64,000 nucleotides of DNA, taken from positions 340,177 through 404,176 of the forward strand of contig NZ_AGAV01000003.1 in the NCBI RefSeq assembly GCF_000224785.1, given 5' to 3'. The notes below the pieces were generated by a model that saw nothing but the letters and a program-made list of their open reading frames with translations, ran no database searches and was not told the origin of the DNA. Of this stretch, positions 38,886 through 50,633 are shown piece after piece; within the stretch, counting starts at the first letter, position 1; each line of letters starts with the position of its first letter. Source of the stretch: Lentibacillus jeotgali. GTDB taxonomy: Bacteria; Bacillota; Bacilli; Bacillales; Amphibacillaceae. Position numbers and translations under genes: made by a program.

Positions 38886-39327
38886 GGTCGTTATACGGCA
38901 GATGAAACTGTCCGACGTTGATGCGGTGCTGGAGGTCGAGAAAAATACCTTTTTGGCACCGTGGCCAAGGGACATTATTGTGCAGGAACTGACTGATAAT
39001 GATTTTGCGAATTATTATGTCCTTTTAATCGATCATCAATTGGTCGGTTATGCAGGAATGTGGCATGTGATTGACGATGCGCAGGTGACCAGTATCGCGG
39101 TCACGCCTGAGTTTCGGGGACGAAAATTGGGCGAAACGCTCTTTCTACACTTATTGGAACAAGCGATACAGATGAGGGCGAAGCGACTGTCGCTTGAAGT
39201 CCGTGTTTCCAATACTGTTGCACAGCGGATGTATCGAAAATTTGGGCTTGTTCCCGGAGGCATTCGCGAAAATTATTATACGGACAACCAGGAGGATGCC
39301 ATTGTGATGTGGGTGAATTTATCATGA
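38878..39327 (+). CDS. rimI: Ribosomal protein alanine N-acetyltransferase RimI
   Basis: The 149-residue GNAT enzyme has the acetyl-CoA binding motif [15 protein letters not shown] and the C-terminal [18 protein letters not shown]. It overlaps both neighbours, in the conserved tsaB-rimI-tsaD order. Confidence 0.95.
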   Translation: MAEVVIRQMKLSDVDAVLEVEKNTFLAPWPRDIIVQELTDNDFANYYVLLIDHQLVGYAGMWHVIDDAQVTSIAVTPEFRGRKLGETLFLHLLEQAIQMRAKRLSLEVRVSNTVAQRMYRKFGLVPGGIRENYYTDNQEDAIVMWVNLS

Positions 39328-40334
39328 AAAGGGACAACTATATTCTCGGAATTGAAACAAGCTGTGATGAAACAGCTGTTGCCATTGTTAAAAACGGCAG
39401 GGAGATTATCTCCAACGTGGTAGCCTCGCAAATTGACAGCCATAAGCGATTTGGCGGTGTTGTTCCAGAAGTTGCATCACGCCATCATGTCGAGCAAATC
39501 ACAATTGTCTTGGAAGAAGCATTTAAAGAAGCTAATATGACATGGGAGCAAGTTGATGCGATTTCTGTCACAGAAGGGCCGGGGCTCGTCGGTGCGCTGT
39601 TAGTAGGCGTTAATGCAGGCAAGGCATTGGCATTTGCCAAACAGAAACCATTGGTAGGTGTTCATCATATTGCCGGACATATTTACGCGAACCGATTTGA
39701 ACGCGAATTCGAATTTCCGCTTCTGGCCCTGATTGTCTCCGGTGGTCATACGGAACTTGTCTTGATGAACGAGCATGGATCATATGAATTAATCGGTGAG
39801 ACACGTGATGATGCAGCAGGTGAGGCGTATGATAAAGTTGCCCGCATGCTGGAACTGCCATACCCCGGAGGCCCGCAGATTGACCGATTGGCTGCGGAAG
39901 GGGAAGAATCGATCGAGTTTCCGCGGGCATGGCTCGAGAACGACAGTTTTGACTTCAGTTTCAGCGGCCTGAAATCGTCAGTTATCAACACAATCCACAA
40001 TGCCACGCAGCGCGGAGAGTCACTGAACAAGGAAGATATTGCAGCCAGTTTCCAAGCCAGCGTTGTGGATGTGCTGACCGCCAAAACGTACAAAGCTGCT
40101 CAAAAGTATAATGTAAGACAAGTGATTGTCGCAGGCGGTGTTGCGGCTAATCAGGGGCTGCGGAAAGCGCTGGAAACCAAATTCGGTAGCACGCATAGTC
40201 CTTTGCTGATTCCGCCGATCAATTTGTGCACAGATAATGCAGCCATGATTGCGGCAGCAGGATTTGTTGCCTACAAACAGGGAGAACGATCCGGCTGGGA
40301 TTTAAATGCAAATCCATCGCTGGTGCTTAATTAA
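39324..40334 (+). CDS. tsaD: tRNA threonylcarbamoyladenosine transferase TsaD
   Basis: The 336-residue protein starts [18 protein letters not shown]. The metal-binding HIAGH pair lies near residue 112, and [16 protein letters not shown] [20 protein letters not shown] and [11 protein letters not shown] are intact. ATG at 39324 overlaps the rimI stop (ATGA). A GTG 15 bases earlier lies in the ribosome binding site. Confidence 0.96.
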   Translation: MKRDNYILGIETSCDETAVAIVKNGREIISNVVASQIDSHKRFGGVVPEVASRHHVEQITIVLEEAFKEANMTWEQVDAISVTEGPGLVGALLVGVNAGKALAFAKQKPLVGVHHIAGHIYANRFEREFEFPLLALIVSGGHTELVLMNEHGSYELIGETRDDAAGEAYDKVARMLELPYPGGPQIDRLAAEGEESIEFPRAWLENDSFDFSFSGLKSSVINTIHNATQRGESLNKEDIAASFQASVVDVLTAKTYKAAQKYNVRQVIVAGGVAANQGLRKALETKFGSTHSPLLIPPINLCTDNAAMIAAAGFVAYKQGERSGWDLNANPSLVLN

Positions 40335-40372
40335 TATCCACATGCTTATTCACAGCAATGTGGATATTTTTT
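40333..40372 (+). terminator. Rho-independent terminator after tsaD
   Basis: AATATCCACAT pairs with ATGTGGATATT, followed by T's. The arms and loop also contain DnaA-box-like sequences. Confidence 0.85.
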
Positions 40373-40497
40373 GTGGAATCCAAACTGTCCGCTAATGATA
40401 ATGTGGATGAATTCTGTGGATAACTGCGCCGTTGTTTGTGGAAAGTGTGCATAACCCTGTTGAGAATGCTGGTTAGGGCGTTGATTTGTGTGTATAA
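40334..40497. promoter_or_regulatory. Cluster of DnaA boxes
   Basis: Four perfect TTATNCACA sites occur: 40346-40354 (plus, TTATTCACA) and, on the minus strand, 40415-40423 (TTATCCACA), 40446-40454 (TTATGCACA) and 40489-40497 (TTATACACA). One-mismatch sites lie at 40334-40342, 40359-40367 and 40402-40410. The region between tsaD (gcp) and ydiF is, as I recall, also a DnaA-binding locus in B. subtilis, so this may be a conserved site that titrates DnaA. Confidence 0.75.
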
Positions 40498-40568
40498 TTG
40501 TGACTAAATATTAACAGAAGGAAAATGCAGTGTTGGGGGTGAATTTCGCATAAATACCCGATTCATTC

Positions 40569-40612
40569 AACTTACAATCAGCGGGTAAGGAGAATCCCCA
40601 CTGATTGAAGTT
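40569..40612. terminator. Inverted repeat after the trans-sulfuration gene
   Basis: AACTTACAATCAGCGGG pairs imperfectly with CCCACTGATTGAAGTT next to the stop of the minus-strand gene. No clear T run follows, so function as a terminator is uncertain. Confidence 0.45.
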
Positions 40613-40621
40613 TCATTCTAT

Positions 40622-41749
40622 TTATTCTAGCGCTTGTGATAAATCTTCTTTGAGATCATCCACATGCTCGAGTCCGATCGATAGACGCAGGAGATTAGGC
40701 GGGGCCATCGTTGTGCTTCCTTCAACTGAAGCACGATGCTCAATGAGACTGTGCGTTCCACCGAGACTTGTAGCACGGATAAACAGCTGTACCTTTGCAG
40801 CAACAGCCATTGCCTCATCCTGACCGCCTTTTACCTGAAAGGACAGCATACCGCCAAATGAATCCATTTGCCGTTCTGCAGTCTGATGTCCCGGATGATC
40901 AACAAGACCGGGATAATGAACGGCTTCAACATTCGGATGATGCTTTAGGAAATCCGCAATGGCCGATGTATTTGAACAGTGTGTTGCCATACGCTGGGCA
41001 AGCGATTGTACACCGCGCAGAGCAAGCCAGCACTCGAATGGAGAAGGCACAGCACCTTTCGAATGTTGCCAGGCCCGGAGATTGGCAAGCATTGGGCTAT
41101 CGGATTTTGCGATAGCCGCACCAATCATTAAATCACTATGGCCACCGATGTATTTCGTCACTGCATGGAGCGAGAAGTCAACCCCAAGACTGAGAGGACG
41201 CTGCAGAACAGGAGTAGCCCACGTATTGTCAACGACAGTATAAGCTCCTGCCTCTTGCGCTATCTTTGCCACTGCTTCAATATCAGTAACCTTTAGAAGT
41301 GGATTAGAAGGTGTCTCAATCCAAACCAGACCGGTTGGAGCTTTATTTATAGCTTTCTCAACATTATTGAGATCTGTCATGTCTACCATTTCAATATCGA
41401 AATTGGATCCGATATCCGTATCTGAAAGAAGGGAGCGAACCCCATAATACATATCGCTTGGCATAATCACCCGGCGCGGTTTATCGGCAGGAAGGGCTTC
41501 GATTAATGATGTGATGGCTGCCATCCCTGATGCGAAAGCAACGCAATCATGCCCATCCTCGAGCGATGTGAGGCAGTCTTCCAGAGCATGGCGATTTGGG
41601 TTACTTTCACGGCTGTATACGAATTCATTTGGATAAGACCCATCTGCAGCTCGTTCGAATGTTGTAGAGAGATGGATTGGCATGGTCACCGAGCTGGTTG
41701 ATTTGTCAATCGAACGCCCGGAGTGAATGGCTTTTGTTTCAAAACGCAT
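40622..41749 (-). CDS. Trans-sulfuration PLP enzyme (cystathionine gamma-synthase/lyase family)
   Basis: The 375-residue Cys/Met-metabolism enzyme has the PLP-binding Lys in LHAVTKYIGGHSD. YSRESNPNRHALE, ASGMAAITS and VDNTWATP, plus the C-terminal ATSLGGTHSLIEHRAS, are family signatures. It could be a cystathionine gamma-synthase or gamma-lyase; sequence alone does not separate them. The ATG has GGGGAA upstream. It is monocistronic, inserted between tsaD and ydiF compared with B. subtilis. Confidence 0.9.
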   Translation of the reverse strand: MRFETKAIHSGRSIDKSTSSVTMPIHLSTTFERAADGSYPNEFVYSRESNPNRHALEDCLTSLEDGHDCVAFASGMAAITSLIEALPADKPRRVIMPSDMYYGVRSLLSDTDIGSNFDIEMVDMTDLNNVEKAINKAPTGLVWIETPSNPLLKVTDIEAVAKIAQEAGAYTVVDNTWATPVLQRPLSLGVDFSLHAVTKYIGGHSDLMIGAAIAKSDSPMLANLRAWQHSKGAVPSPFECWLALRGVQSLAQRMATHCSNTSAIADFLKHHPNVEAVHYPGLVDHPGHQTAERQMDSFGGMLSFQVKGGQDEAMAVAAKVQLFIRATSLGGTHSLIEHRASVEGSTTMAPPNLLRLSIGLEHVDDLKEDLSQALE

Positions 41750-41795
41750 AAAAATTCCCCGCTTTCAAAATGATTGGTTAGCCCAACAGGTTACA

Positions 41796-43709
41796 TTATT
41801 CCTGCAGTGACGCCCATTCTTCCATTAATTGTTCAACTTTCTGCTTTAATTCGCTCGTTTGATTCGTGAGCTCAAGTGATTTTTCGTGATCCTCATAAAC
41901 TTCCGGCTTGGTCATTTTTTGTTCAAGTGCTGCCAGTTCCGCTTCCTGCCGTTCAATGGATTCTTCGAGCTCACTTATCCGGCGCTCTTTTCTTCGCCTC
42001 TCCCGCTGGAGCTGCTTATCTTCCCGGAACTTCGCCTTTCCTTGTCCTTCAGATTTTACCGTTTCTTCTTTATGGAGCAGCCTTTCAATTTCAGCTTCTT
42101 CTTGCTTCTTCTCAATGTAATAGTCATAGTCACCAAGATAGGCAGTGGCTCCGTTGCGCTGCATTTCCACCACTTTATCAGCAATTTTGTTGATGAAATA
42201 GCGGTCGTGCGACACAAATATAATCGTTCCCGGAAAGTCCATCATAGCAGCTTCAAGAACCTCTTTACTGTCGATATCCAAATGGTTGGTCGGCTCGTCC
42301 AGCACAAGTAAATTGGCATTTTGCATCATGAGCTTAGACAGCGACAGACGTGCCTTTTCGCCTCCGCTTAGTGAGTAGACAAGTTTTTTGACATCTTCTC
42401 CGGAAAATAGAAAGTTCCCTAATACGGTCCGGATATCCTTCTCATCAACGTCAGGGTAGTCATCCCAAAGTTCATCCAAAACGGTCTTGGCCGAATTCAG
42501 CAGCTGCTGTTCCTGGTCGTAATAGCCGATTTGGACATTGGTGCCGATCTTGATTGATCCTGACTCCGGTTGCAGCCGGCCCAGAATTGTCTTTAATAAT
42601 GTTGTTTTTCCGACTCCGTTTGGACCAACCAGAGCAATCCGCTCACCGCGGTTCACATGCATCGTTACATTGGAGAATACTGGTTCGTTATCATATTGAA
42701 AGGCAAGCTGATCAACTTTCAGCACATCATTTCCGCTTGGCCGGTTAACACCGAATGAAAATGAAGCTGATTTTTCATCACCTTTTGGCTTGTCCAGTTT
42801 TTCCATTTTTGCGAGCTGCTTGCGCCTGCTTTGGGCACGCTTGGTTGTCGAGGCACGGGCAATGTTCTTTTGTATGAAGAATTCCATTCGCTTAATCTCA
42901 GTTTGCTGCTTCTCATATTCCTTTAATTCTTTCTCGTAATCCAGCGCCCGCTGTTTTAAATAGTAGCTATAGTTACCGTTATATTTTTTCGATTGATGCC
43001 GGCTTATTTCATAGACAGTCGATACGGTTTTATCAAGGAAATAGCGGTCGTGCGATACAATCGTAACGGCGCCGGGATAACTGATCAGGTAATTTTCGAG
43101 CCATGCCATGGTATCGATATCAAGATGGTTCGTCGGCTCATCCAAAATTAACAGTTCCGGCTTCTTCAATAACAGTTTCCCGAGCGCCAGACGGGTCTTT
43201 TGCCCGCCGCTCAACTCATTGATTGGTGTGTTGTAATCATAGTCTTGAAAATTCAACCCGGTGAGGACAGCCTTTATATCTGCCTCATACCGGTATCCTC
43301 CACCTGCGTCGAAAGCTTGCTGTTTTCGGTCATAATCCAGCAGAAGCTGTTCATAATCGGCAGCCGACAGCGATTCAGCCTGGGCCATTTTTTCTTCTAA
43401 TTGGCGCAGTTCTCGCTGTTGTTTGAGCAAGTTGGCAAATACCGTGGTCATCTCATCCCAGATCGTTTTGTCAGACTCAAGACTGGTGTGCTGGGTCAGG
43501 TAACCGATGGAAAGGCCTTTTGGCTTGAAGACCTCCCCTTCATCGTAAGAAAGCTCTCCTGCCATAATTTTTAAAACCGTTGACTTTCCGGCGCCATTTC
43601 GGCCGACAATCGCGATCCGGTCGTTTGTGTTTATTTCAAGTTTAACATTGGCTAGTATTTCTTCGGCTCCGAATGACTTGGATACGTCATTGAGCTGCAT
43701 TAGTATCAT
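41796..43709 (-). CDS. ydiF: ABC-F family ATPase (YdiF/Uup-like)
   Basis: The 637-residue soluble protein has two ABC domains: Walker [10 protein letters not shown] (about 36) and GPNGVGKTT (about 350), signatures [13 protein letters not shown] and [13 protein letters not shown], and LDEPTNHLD twice. A linker rich in Lys/Arg separates them and a coiled coil of about 100 residues ends the protein. There are no membrane helices. ABC-F proteins act on the ribosome; this is a housekeeping-type member by position. The ATG follows GGAGGAG. Confidence 0.95.
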   Translation of the reverse strand: MILMQLNDVSKSFGAEEILANVKLEINTNDRIAIVGRNGAGKSTVLKIMAGELSYDEGEVFKPKGLSIGYLTQHTSLESDKTIWDEMTTVFANLLKQQRELRQLEEKMAQAESLSAADYEQLLLDYDRKQQAFDAGGGYRYEADIKAVLTGLNFQDYDYNTPINELSGGQKTRLALGKLLLKKPELLILDEPTNHLDIDTMAWLENYLISYPGAVTIVSHDRYFLDKTVSTVYEISRHQSKKYNGNYSYYLKQRALDYEKELKEYEKQQTEIKRMEFFIQKNIARASTTKRAQSRRKQLAKMEKLDKPKGDEKSASFSFGVNRPSGNDVLKVDQLAFQYDNEPVFSNVTMHVNRGERIALVGPNGVGKTTLLKTILGRLQPESGSIKIGTNVQIGYYDQEQQLLNSAKTVLDELWDDYPDVDEKDIRTVLGNFLFSGEDVKKLVYSLSGGEKARLSLSKLMMQNANLLVLDEPTNHLDIDSKEVLEAAMMDFPGTIIFVSHDRYFINKIADKVVEMQRNGATAYLGDYDYYIEKKQEEAEIERLLHKEETVKSEGQGKAKFREDKQLQRERRRKERRISELEESIERQEAELAALEQKMTKPEVYEDHEKSLELTNQTSELKQKVEQLMEEWASLQE

Positions 43710-43845
43710 TGCTGTTCACTCCTCCATCCAAGTGTACCTTATTCCGATTTGGAAGGGCAATCATATTGTGAACTTTATCACGATTTATCAATTTTTTTCT
43801 GATAGAATAGGGGTAAGGCAGAAATGGTTGAATGGGGATGAGAAT

Positions 43846-44355
43846 ATGTCAGATTTCACACATTTTAATGAACAGGGCAGGGCAAGAATGGTTGATATTA
43901 GTGAAAAGGGTGAAACCGAACGTACTGCCACAGCTGCCTCGAGTATCCAGCTGACAAAAGAAATCTATGAAAAAATCGCATCCAATACCATGAAAAAAGG
44001 AGACGTTCTTGCAGTTGCACAAGTAGCAGGGATCATGGCTGCCAAAAACACATCAGACTGGATTCCCATGTGTCATCCGCTGCAATTAAAAGGAACCGAT
44101 ATTTCATTTAACTGGAAAATCGCTGGCGGTATATATGAACTGCAGATTGAAGTATCGGTCAAAACAAAAGGGGCGACTGGTGTGGAGATGGAGGCGTTGA
44201 CAGCAGCCTCAGCAACAGCGCTGACCATATATGATATGTGTAAGGCACTTGATAAAGGCATGATTATCGGCCAGACCTATTTAGTGGCCAAAACCGGTGG
44301 TAAATCGGGTGACTACCTGCGGGATGCCAAGGAAGATGACAGTGAATCAAAATAA
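43846..44355 (+). CDS. moaC: Cyclic pyranopterin monophosphate synthase MoaC
   Basis: The 169-residue enzyme of molybdenum cofactor synthesis has [12 protein letters not shown], the segment [17 protein letters not shown], and K-rich [14 protein letters not shown], all active-site elements. ATG at 43846 (MSDFTHFN) follows GGGGATGAG. The frame extends upstream into the ydiF gene region without a start signal. Confidence 0.96.
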   Translation: MSDFTHFNEQGRARMVDISEKGETERTATAASSIQLTKEIYEKIASNTMKKGDVLAVAQVAGIMAAKNTSDWIPMCHPLQLKGTDISFNWKIAGGIYELQIEVSVKTKGATGVEMEALTAASATALTIYDMCKALDKGMIIGQTYLVAKTGGKSGDYLRDAKEDDSESK

Positions 44356-44412
44356 AATACCACAGCTGCCGCTATATCACAGGTTTTAAATAACCTGAAC
44401 CACCAGATTATT

Positions 44413-44452
44413 AAAAAGAAGCAGTGCATCATAGCAAGCACTACTTCTTTTT
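44413..44452. terminator. Bidirectional terminator between moaC and ydiK
   Basis: AAAAAGAAGCAGTGC pairs with GCACTACTTCTTTTT (one mismatch), with T runs in both directions. The ydiK stop codon lies in the right arm. Confidence 0.85.
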
Positions 44453-44644
44453 GTTATGTTTCTTTATTTTGGAATGGATCATAAACATGCGTATACTGAC
44501 ACCAAAGTCGAGTGTGGCAAAGAAGGCGAGCAGCATGGTAAGGAAATTCCAGATTGTCTCGTCCGCACTCAAGATGGCTACATAGGTGAATAAAATGCCC
44601 AGCAGGAAGTAAATAATCCCCAATATTTTTGGTGATATTTTCAT
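44441..44644 (-). CDS. ydiK: YdiK-like small membrane protein
   Basis: The 67-residue protein has two transmembrane helices (about 6-26 and 33-55) and a basic tail. B. subtilis ydiK lies beside ydiL, as here. GGAGG precedes the ATG, overlapping the ydiL stop region. Function is unknown. Confidence 0.82.
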   Translation of the reverse strand: MKISPKILGIIYFLLGILFTYVAILSADETIWNFLTMLLAFFATLDFGVSIRMFMIHSKIKKHNKKK

Positions 44645-44650
44645 AAAAAA

Positions 44651-45364
44651 TTAGCCTCCAATAAGTATCATCTGCATTTGTTCCAGCTGTTTCATCATCT
44701 GTTCAATCCTTTCCGGATCAAGTAATAACTGGATGATAACGGATATGGAGTTCATGACCATGTGCGCAATAATAGGCACGATAATACGCTTCGTTTTTAC
44801 ATAAAGAAATGCAAATACAAAACCAATGGAAGCATATATCAGGATATGTTCAGGCTCTCCGTGTATAATCCCAAAAACGAATGCGGAAATGGCAGCTGCC
44901 AGAAAAAAGCCCATTCGTTTGTAAAGTTCGCCGAAGATGATTTTGCGGAAAACAATCTCTTCTAGAATTGGTGCCACAATCGCTGTAACGATTACGAAGA
45001 AGGGCACTGTCCGGGTGATATCCATAATCATTTGCGTGTTCTCCGAGCCGGGTGTTATACCTAATACGTAGGTTTCAATCATGGTGGCTATATAGTTGGC
45101 AAAATACGCCATGAACAGACCAGCAATAGACCACAGCACGATTTCGCCGGCTGATGCAGCATTGCGATGCGGCGTTGTTTTCATATCAGGGCGCAGGAGC
45201 AATAGCACAATGGCAAGCGCGGCAATAAAACTAAAAATGGACCAGTAAATTGATGCTTGCATCTGCCCGAGAGGTGTCAACAGATACAGAAGCGGTGCAA
45301 ACACAAACCCCGAAAATTGCATAATAATGTACGTTATAACCACATACCAGTAACGTTTCGCCAA
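44651..45364 (-). CDS. ydiL: CPBP-family intramembrane metalloprotease (YdiL)
   Basis: The 237-residue protein has about seven membrane helices. The CPBP (Abi) motifs are EEIVFRKIIFG, FVFGIIHGEP and a later His in PIIAHMVMNS, forming the metal-binding active site. The TTG start follows AAAGGAG. It probably processes a membrane protein or peptide; the substrate is unknown. Confidence 0.88.
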   Translation of the reverse strand: MAKRYWYVVITYIIMQFSGFVFAPLLYLLTPLGQMQASIYWSIFSFIAALAIVLLLLRPDMKTTPHRNAASAGEIVLWSIAGLFMAYFANYIATMIETYVLGITPGSENTQMIMDITRTVPFFVIVTAIVAPILEEIVFRKIIFGELYKRMGFFLAAAISAFVFGIIHGEPEHILIYASIGFVFAFLYVKTKRIIVPIIAHMVMNSISVIIQLLLDPERIEQMMKQLEQMQMILIGG

Positions 45365-45525
45365 AATTTAACGACTCCTTTAATGCTTGGTTTATATAGT
45401 ATATGTATTACATTAGAATCTAAAAATTACAATCTACATTTTAGCATAAATAGTATATGCATTTATAATGTAACGGGCTGATAGAGGGTTACTTGTAAAA
45501 TTGAAAAAATCACGGACGAAAATGC

Positions 45526-45554
45526 TTGCATTTTATTAATGAATTATTTATTAT
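45526..45554 (+). promoter_or_regulatory. SigA promoter of groES-groEL
   Basis: TTGCAT (45526-45531), 17 bp, TATTAT (45549-45554). The CIRCE operator starts 11 bases further downstream. Confidence 0.75.
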
Positions 45555-45565
45555 AATAATTGGAA

Positions 45566-45923
<358 letters not shown>

Positions 45924-45977
45924 CCTATAGCTGAATCAATGTCAGGACATAGATAAACTTTCGAGGAGGCGTTTTAA

Positions 45978-47612
<1,635 letters not shown>

Positions 47613-47646
47613 TAGTCGCTCTATAAATACTGCCAAATCAACGATC

Positions 47647-47705
47647 GTGAGGTTTATAAAGGTGCTTGATTTCTGGAAACCTCACATCAGCCTCACATTT
47701 TTATA
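47647..47705 (+). terminator. Terminator after groEL at the element boundary
   Basis: GTGAGGTTT (47647-47655) can pair with AAACCTCAC (47677-47685), and GTGAGG also with CCTCAC (47691-47696), which is followed by ATTTTT. The integrase stop codon lies in the T run, so the structure may include the attachment site. Confidence 0.6.
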
Positions 47706-48897
47706 AATTTATGTTTGAAAGGGCGTTTTCGTATAAGTTGCTAACTTTTGCGGAAGCGTCTTTTTTCATTTTTTTGGTCACATGAGTGTAGATTTTTAAT
47801 GTCGTTTGCGGGTCGTCGTGTCCTACCCGTTCCATAACAGTTGCAAGGTCAACACCAGCTTCAGCAAGCATACTTATATGTGTATGCCGAAAGATGTGTG
47901 GTGTCGCTTTTTTTTCGATATTTGTGTATTCCAACAGTCTGGACATTCTGGTCACAATGTTCTTTTGTATATATGGATATCCATTCACCCGGCAAAAAAC
48001 AAAGTTGCCATCATGCTCCAATTCACTGCGATATTTCATTTTGATCTTTTTCTGACGTCTGTAATGTGATTTAATGAGTTGCATGATTTTGTTATCCATT
48101 TCAAATGAGCGTATAGACCCATTTGTCTTTGGTGGTGTCAATTCATATTTGCGCATATTGTTATCTTCATTATATAATGTTTTCGTAATGCGGATAGCGT
48201 TAGTGTCAAAGTCAATGTCAGACCATTTTAAAGCACATAACTCCCCTGAGCGCATACCAGAAAAAGCTAAAAGGTAGAAACGTTCAATATCCAATTCCTG
48301 CCCATGTTGTAAAACAGCATTTAAAAACTCATTTAATTCATCGTTTGTTAAAAACCTCTGTTCAATTGGTTCTAATTCGATTTCCTCAACTGTTTTTCGC
48401 TTCTTTGGTATAACAACGTCCCGGTTCGGACTTTCTTTAATCAGCCTGTCTTTTACGGCATGTTGAAATATCATGCCGGCTGATGTATTCACCCCTTGAA
48501 CTGTTGTCCGAGCATAATCGGGCGAAATGTCATTGATGAATTTTTGGTACATGGAGTATGTGATGTTTGCAATTGGTGTTTTGGCCATATGCCGGTTTAA
48601 GATTGCAACCTCTTTTTCCCGGATTCGGACAGTGCTTCTTTTGATACCTGTCTGTTTATATACATTCATCCAAGCAGATGCAACTTGATCGAATGTGATG
48701 TGTTTTCCAGAATTTTCATCGATTTTATCTTCATCAATTGACCGTACGGCGTCTTGGACACGCTTTTTAGCTTCTCGTTGTGTCTTAGCTCGTCGCGTTA
48801 TTTGTTTACGTCTACCAGTAGCAGGGTCTCTGGGACCATCAGCAACACACTCCCATTTAACTTGTCCAGATTTAGTTTTGATTTTCTTACAATACAT
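47701..48897 (-). CDS. Phage-type tyrosine recombinase (integrase)
   Basis: The 398-residue integrase has an N-terminal AP2-like arm-binding segment (GQVKWECVADGPRDPATGRRKQ, here 1-22), a SAM-like core-binding domain (about 65-165) and a catalytic domain with Arg in SGMRSGELCALKW, H-x-x-R in HIFRHTH, His in VGHDDPQTT and the nucleophile Tyr in KIYTHV. It overlaps the ImmA gene by 11 bp. It would move the element next to groEL. Confidence 0.95.
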   Translation of the reverse strand: MYCKKIKTKSGQVKWECVADGPRDPATGRRKQITRRAKTQREAKKRVQDAVRSIDEDKIDENSGKHITFDQVASAWMNVYKQTGIKRSTVRIREKEVAILNRHMAKTPIANITYSMYQKFINDISPDYARTTVQGVNTSAGMIFQHAVKDRLIKESPNRDVVIPKKRKTVEEIELEPIEQRFLTNDELNEFLNAVLQHGQELDIERFYLLAFSGMRSGELCALKWSDIDFDTNAIRITKTLYNEDNNMRKYELTPPKTNGSIRSFEMDNKIMQLIKSHYRRQKKIKMKYRSELEHDGNFVFCRVNGYPYIQKNIVTRMSRLLEYTNIEKKATPHIFRHTHISMLAEAGVDLATVMERVGHDDPQTTLKIYTHVTKKMKKDASAKVSNLYENALSNINL

Positions 48898-49351
48898 GAT
48901 TCATGCCCTCCTTGTATAGTTTATTTTGGTACATCTCTAAGCGTCTCACGGCAAAATCATGTTCCACGTTAAATAGATTCATAATATCATATACTGTTAG
49001 ATTTTCTATTTTCTGCAACATGAAGGTTGGCACACAGAAATGGTAAGCAAAATGATTGGCTTGCCATTCCTGCATGTCTAAAAACAAACAATGCAAAGTT
49101 AGATGATTTCCACAATGCCTCAAATAATGACCAACTTCGTGACCAAATAACTGCCACTCTCGCTGTCTTGTCGATTTTTGGATTACTAAGTCATTTCCGA
49201 AACGGAGACTGAATTTGCCGTAATAAATATTTAAATTGAGTCTCTTAGCAATATTATCAATTGTTAATTGTTCTGGTCTATTGATACGGAGAAACTTGTA
49301 CAAATTCTGTATATAGTCTTCAAGATGAGTATTAATATAACAACCCTCCAT
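48887..49351 (-). CDS. ImmA/IrrE-like metallopeptidase
   Basis: The 154-residue protein has the zinc-protease motif GHEVGHYLRHCG near residue 72 and QEWQANHFAYHFCVP, typical of ImmA proteins that cleave the element's repressor after DNA damage. The ATG at 49351 has no clear site; GGAGGG overlaps its second codon and points to an ATT start at the sixth codon (I-N-T-H-L-E-D) instead. It lies between repressor and integrase, as in ICEBs1-like elements. Confidence 0.87.
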   Translation of the reverse strand: MEGCYINTHLEDYIQNLYKFLRINRPEQLTIDNIAKRLNLNIYYGKFSLRFGNDLVIQKSTRQREWQLFGHEVGHYLRHCGNHLTLHCLFLDMQEWQANHFAYHFCVPTFMLQKIENLTVYDIMNLFNVEHDFAVRRLEMYQNKLYKEGMNHVL

Positions 49352-49474
49352 CGGAACATTTGTTCTAATAAAGTATAAAAATAAAGGTATACAATTATAT
49401 GTACACCGTGTAATTTCCTATTTTCTAAATTCGCTTATCTTCAGTTACTATAGTCTCCGTATTTGGCTGTAGAA

Positions 49475-49852
49475 TTATTTTTTTCCCCTTTTCCTTTTAA
49501 AATGGAGATATTCAATTGTATCAAGCACTTCTCTTCTTTCCTCATCAGTCATGGTTCTCCAGTTGTTGAACATTAAGTCAGTTTGTGGGTCATTTAATAA
49601 TTCTTTTAGTTCCTCATCAACCCCCTTGCTAGGATCGTTTGTTCTTCCATGAAGATAGTCTGTATCAATATCAAATAAATCAGCAATTTGATTAATAATG
49701 TCCAGAGGTGGTGTTTTAGTACCACGTTCATAAGCTGTATAGGTAACTCTAGCCACACCAATTTTCTCAGCAACATATTGTTGGGTCCATTTTTTGTTGT
49801 TTTTTTTAAGTTCTTCTCTATAAGTTTTCAGACGTTCAGAGAGGAGACTCAT
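49475..49852 (-). CDS. cI-like HTH repressor
   Basis: The 125-residue protein has an N-terminal HTH_3 domain (about 5-65) with WTQQYVAEKIGVARVTYTAYERG and a short acidic-basic tail (DEERREVLDTIEYLHF). It is divergent from the Cro-like gene across an operator region. It is the likely substrate of the adjacent ImmA. Confidence 0.9.
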   Translation of the reverse strand: MSLLSERLKTYREELKKNNKKWTQQYVAEKIGVARVTYTAYERGTKTPPLDIINQIADLFDIDTDYLHGRTNDPSKGVDEELKELLNDPQTDLMFNNWRTMTDEERREVLDTIEYLHFKRKRGKK

Positions 49853-49951
49853 ATATTATCACTACTTTCCAGCTACTACCTACATTATAAAGGTTTCTTT
49901 CAGTAACTTCATCCTTTGTTCCTAAAAGTATAATAAATTCTCTGTTAATTG

Positions 49952-50007
49952 TTGACATGTTCCCTTAAGTAACATATTATAGCAAGTATAATGTTTCTTA
50001 AGGGAAC
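49952..50007 (+). promoter_or_regulatory. Switch-region promoter with two repressor operators
   Basis: TTGACA (49952-49957), 17 bp, TATTAT (49975-49980) drives the rightward genes. GTTCCCTTAAGTAAC (49959-49973) in the spacer and GTTTCTTAAGGGAAC (49993-50007) downstream are inverted copies of one site differing by one base, so they are probable cI/Cro operators. Confidence 0.8.
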
Positions 50008-50023
50008 GTAAAGGAGGTGCGAA

Positions 50024-50239
50024 ATGAGATTTTGGCTCAAAGAAATTCGTGGTAAAAAAGGTTATACCCAAAATGAAGTTTCTTGTCTATCTGAGATTTC
50101 AAGAAGTCATTACACTCGTATAGAACGAGGAACAAAAAAGCCTTCTGTTGATACAGCAAAAAATATTGCTAATTCATTGAGGTTTAACTGGGTAATTTTT
50201 TTTAGTAATGACTGTTCCAAAAAGGAACGAAATGAGTAA
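50024..50239 (+). CDS. Cro-like HTH protein
   Basis: The 71-residue HTH_3 protein contains KKGYTQNEVSCLSEISRSHYTRIERGTKK (here shortened by position: about 11-40). AAAGGAGGTG precedes the ATG. It is the first rightward gene and likely opposes the cI-like repressor. Confidence 0.87.
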   Translation: MRFWLKEIRGKKGYTQNEVSCLSEISRSHYTRIERGTKKPSVDTAKNIANSLRFNWVIFFSNDCSKKERNE

Positions 50240-50276
50240 TGTTATTTGAATTAAAACTTACATTGTAAGGATGGTG

Positions 50277-50594
50277 ATGGGAATGCCAAACACAACATTC
50301 AGCTCGGAAGAAATACAAACATTCGCAAACGAAATCAAAAAACAATTGGTGCCGATCCTCGTTGAAGAATTAAAGGAATCAGAATTGCCACCATTGCTGA
50401 CAAGAAAACAATTCATGGATATTACAGGGGTTGGTCCTACTAAGTGTAACGAGTTATTCAACCGTGGAGATTTTCCAGTCACGAGGGAGTTAGGTCATCC
50501 TAAAGTGCCTACAAAGATGTTTTTCGATTGGTTATACTCATCAGCACAGAATGCACAAGAAGTGCGTATGAAGTATCCATACAGCGCCATTTAA
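50277..50594 (+). CDS. Excisionase-like / helix-turn-helix DNA-binding protein
   Basis: The protein has about 105 residues; the middle to C-terminal part LTRKQFMDITGVGPTKCNEL and FPVTRELGHPKVPTKMF looks like a MerR/AlpA-type winged helix used by phage excisionases. The start is ambiguous among ATG codons at 50271, 50277 and 50283; AAGGA suits 50277. It may control excision or early transcription. Confidence 0.7.
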   Translation: MGMPNTTFSSEEIQTFANEIKKQLVPILVEELKESELPPLLTRKQFMDITGVGPTKCNELFNRGDFPVTRELGHPKVPTKMFFDWLYSSAQNAQEVRMKYPYSAI

Positions 50595-50633
50595 GTAAAG
50601 AACCATGTCCCAAACAGCTAAGGAGAGATAGTA

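Noticed and set aside
47701..48897. Integron-type integrase for the cassette repeats
   Set aside because: The recombinase has a phage-type N-terminal arm-binding domain and clusters with ImmA and cI; nothing points to the IntI family.
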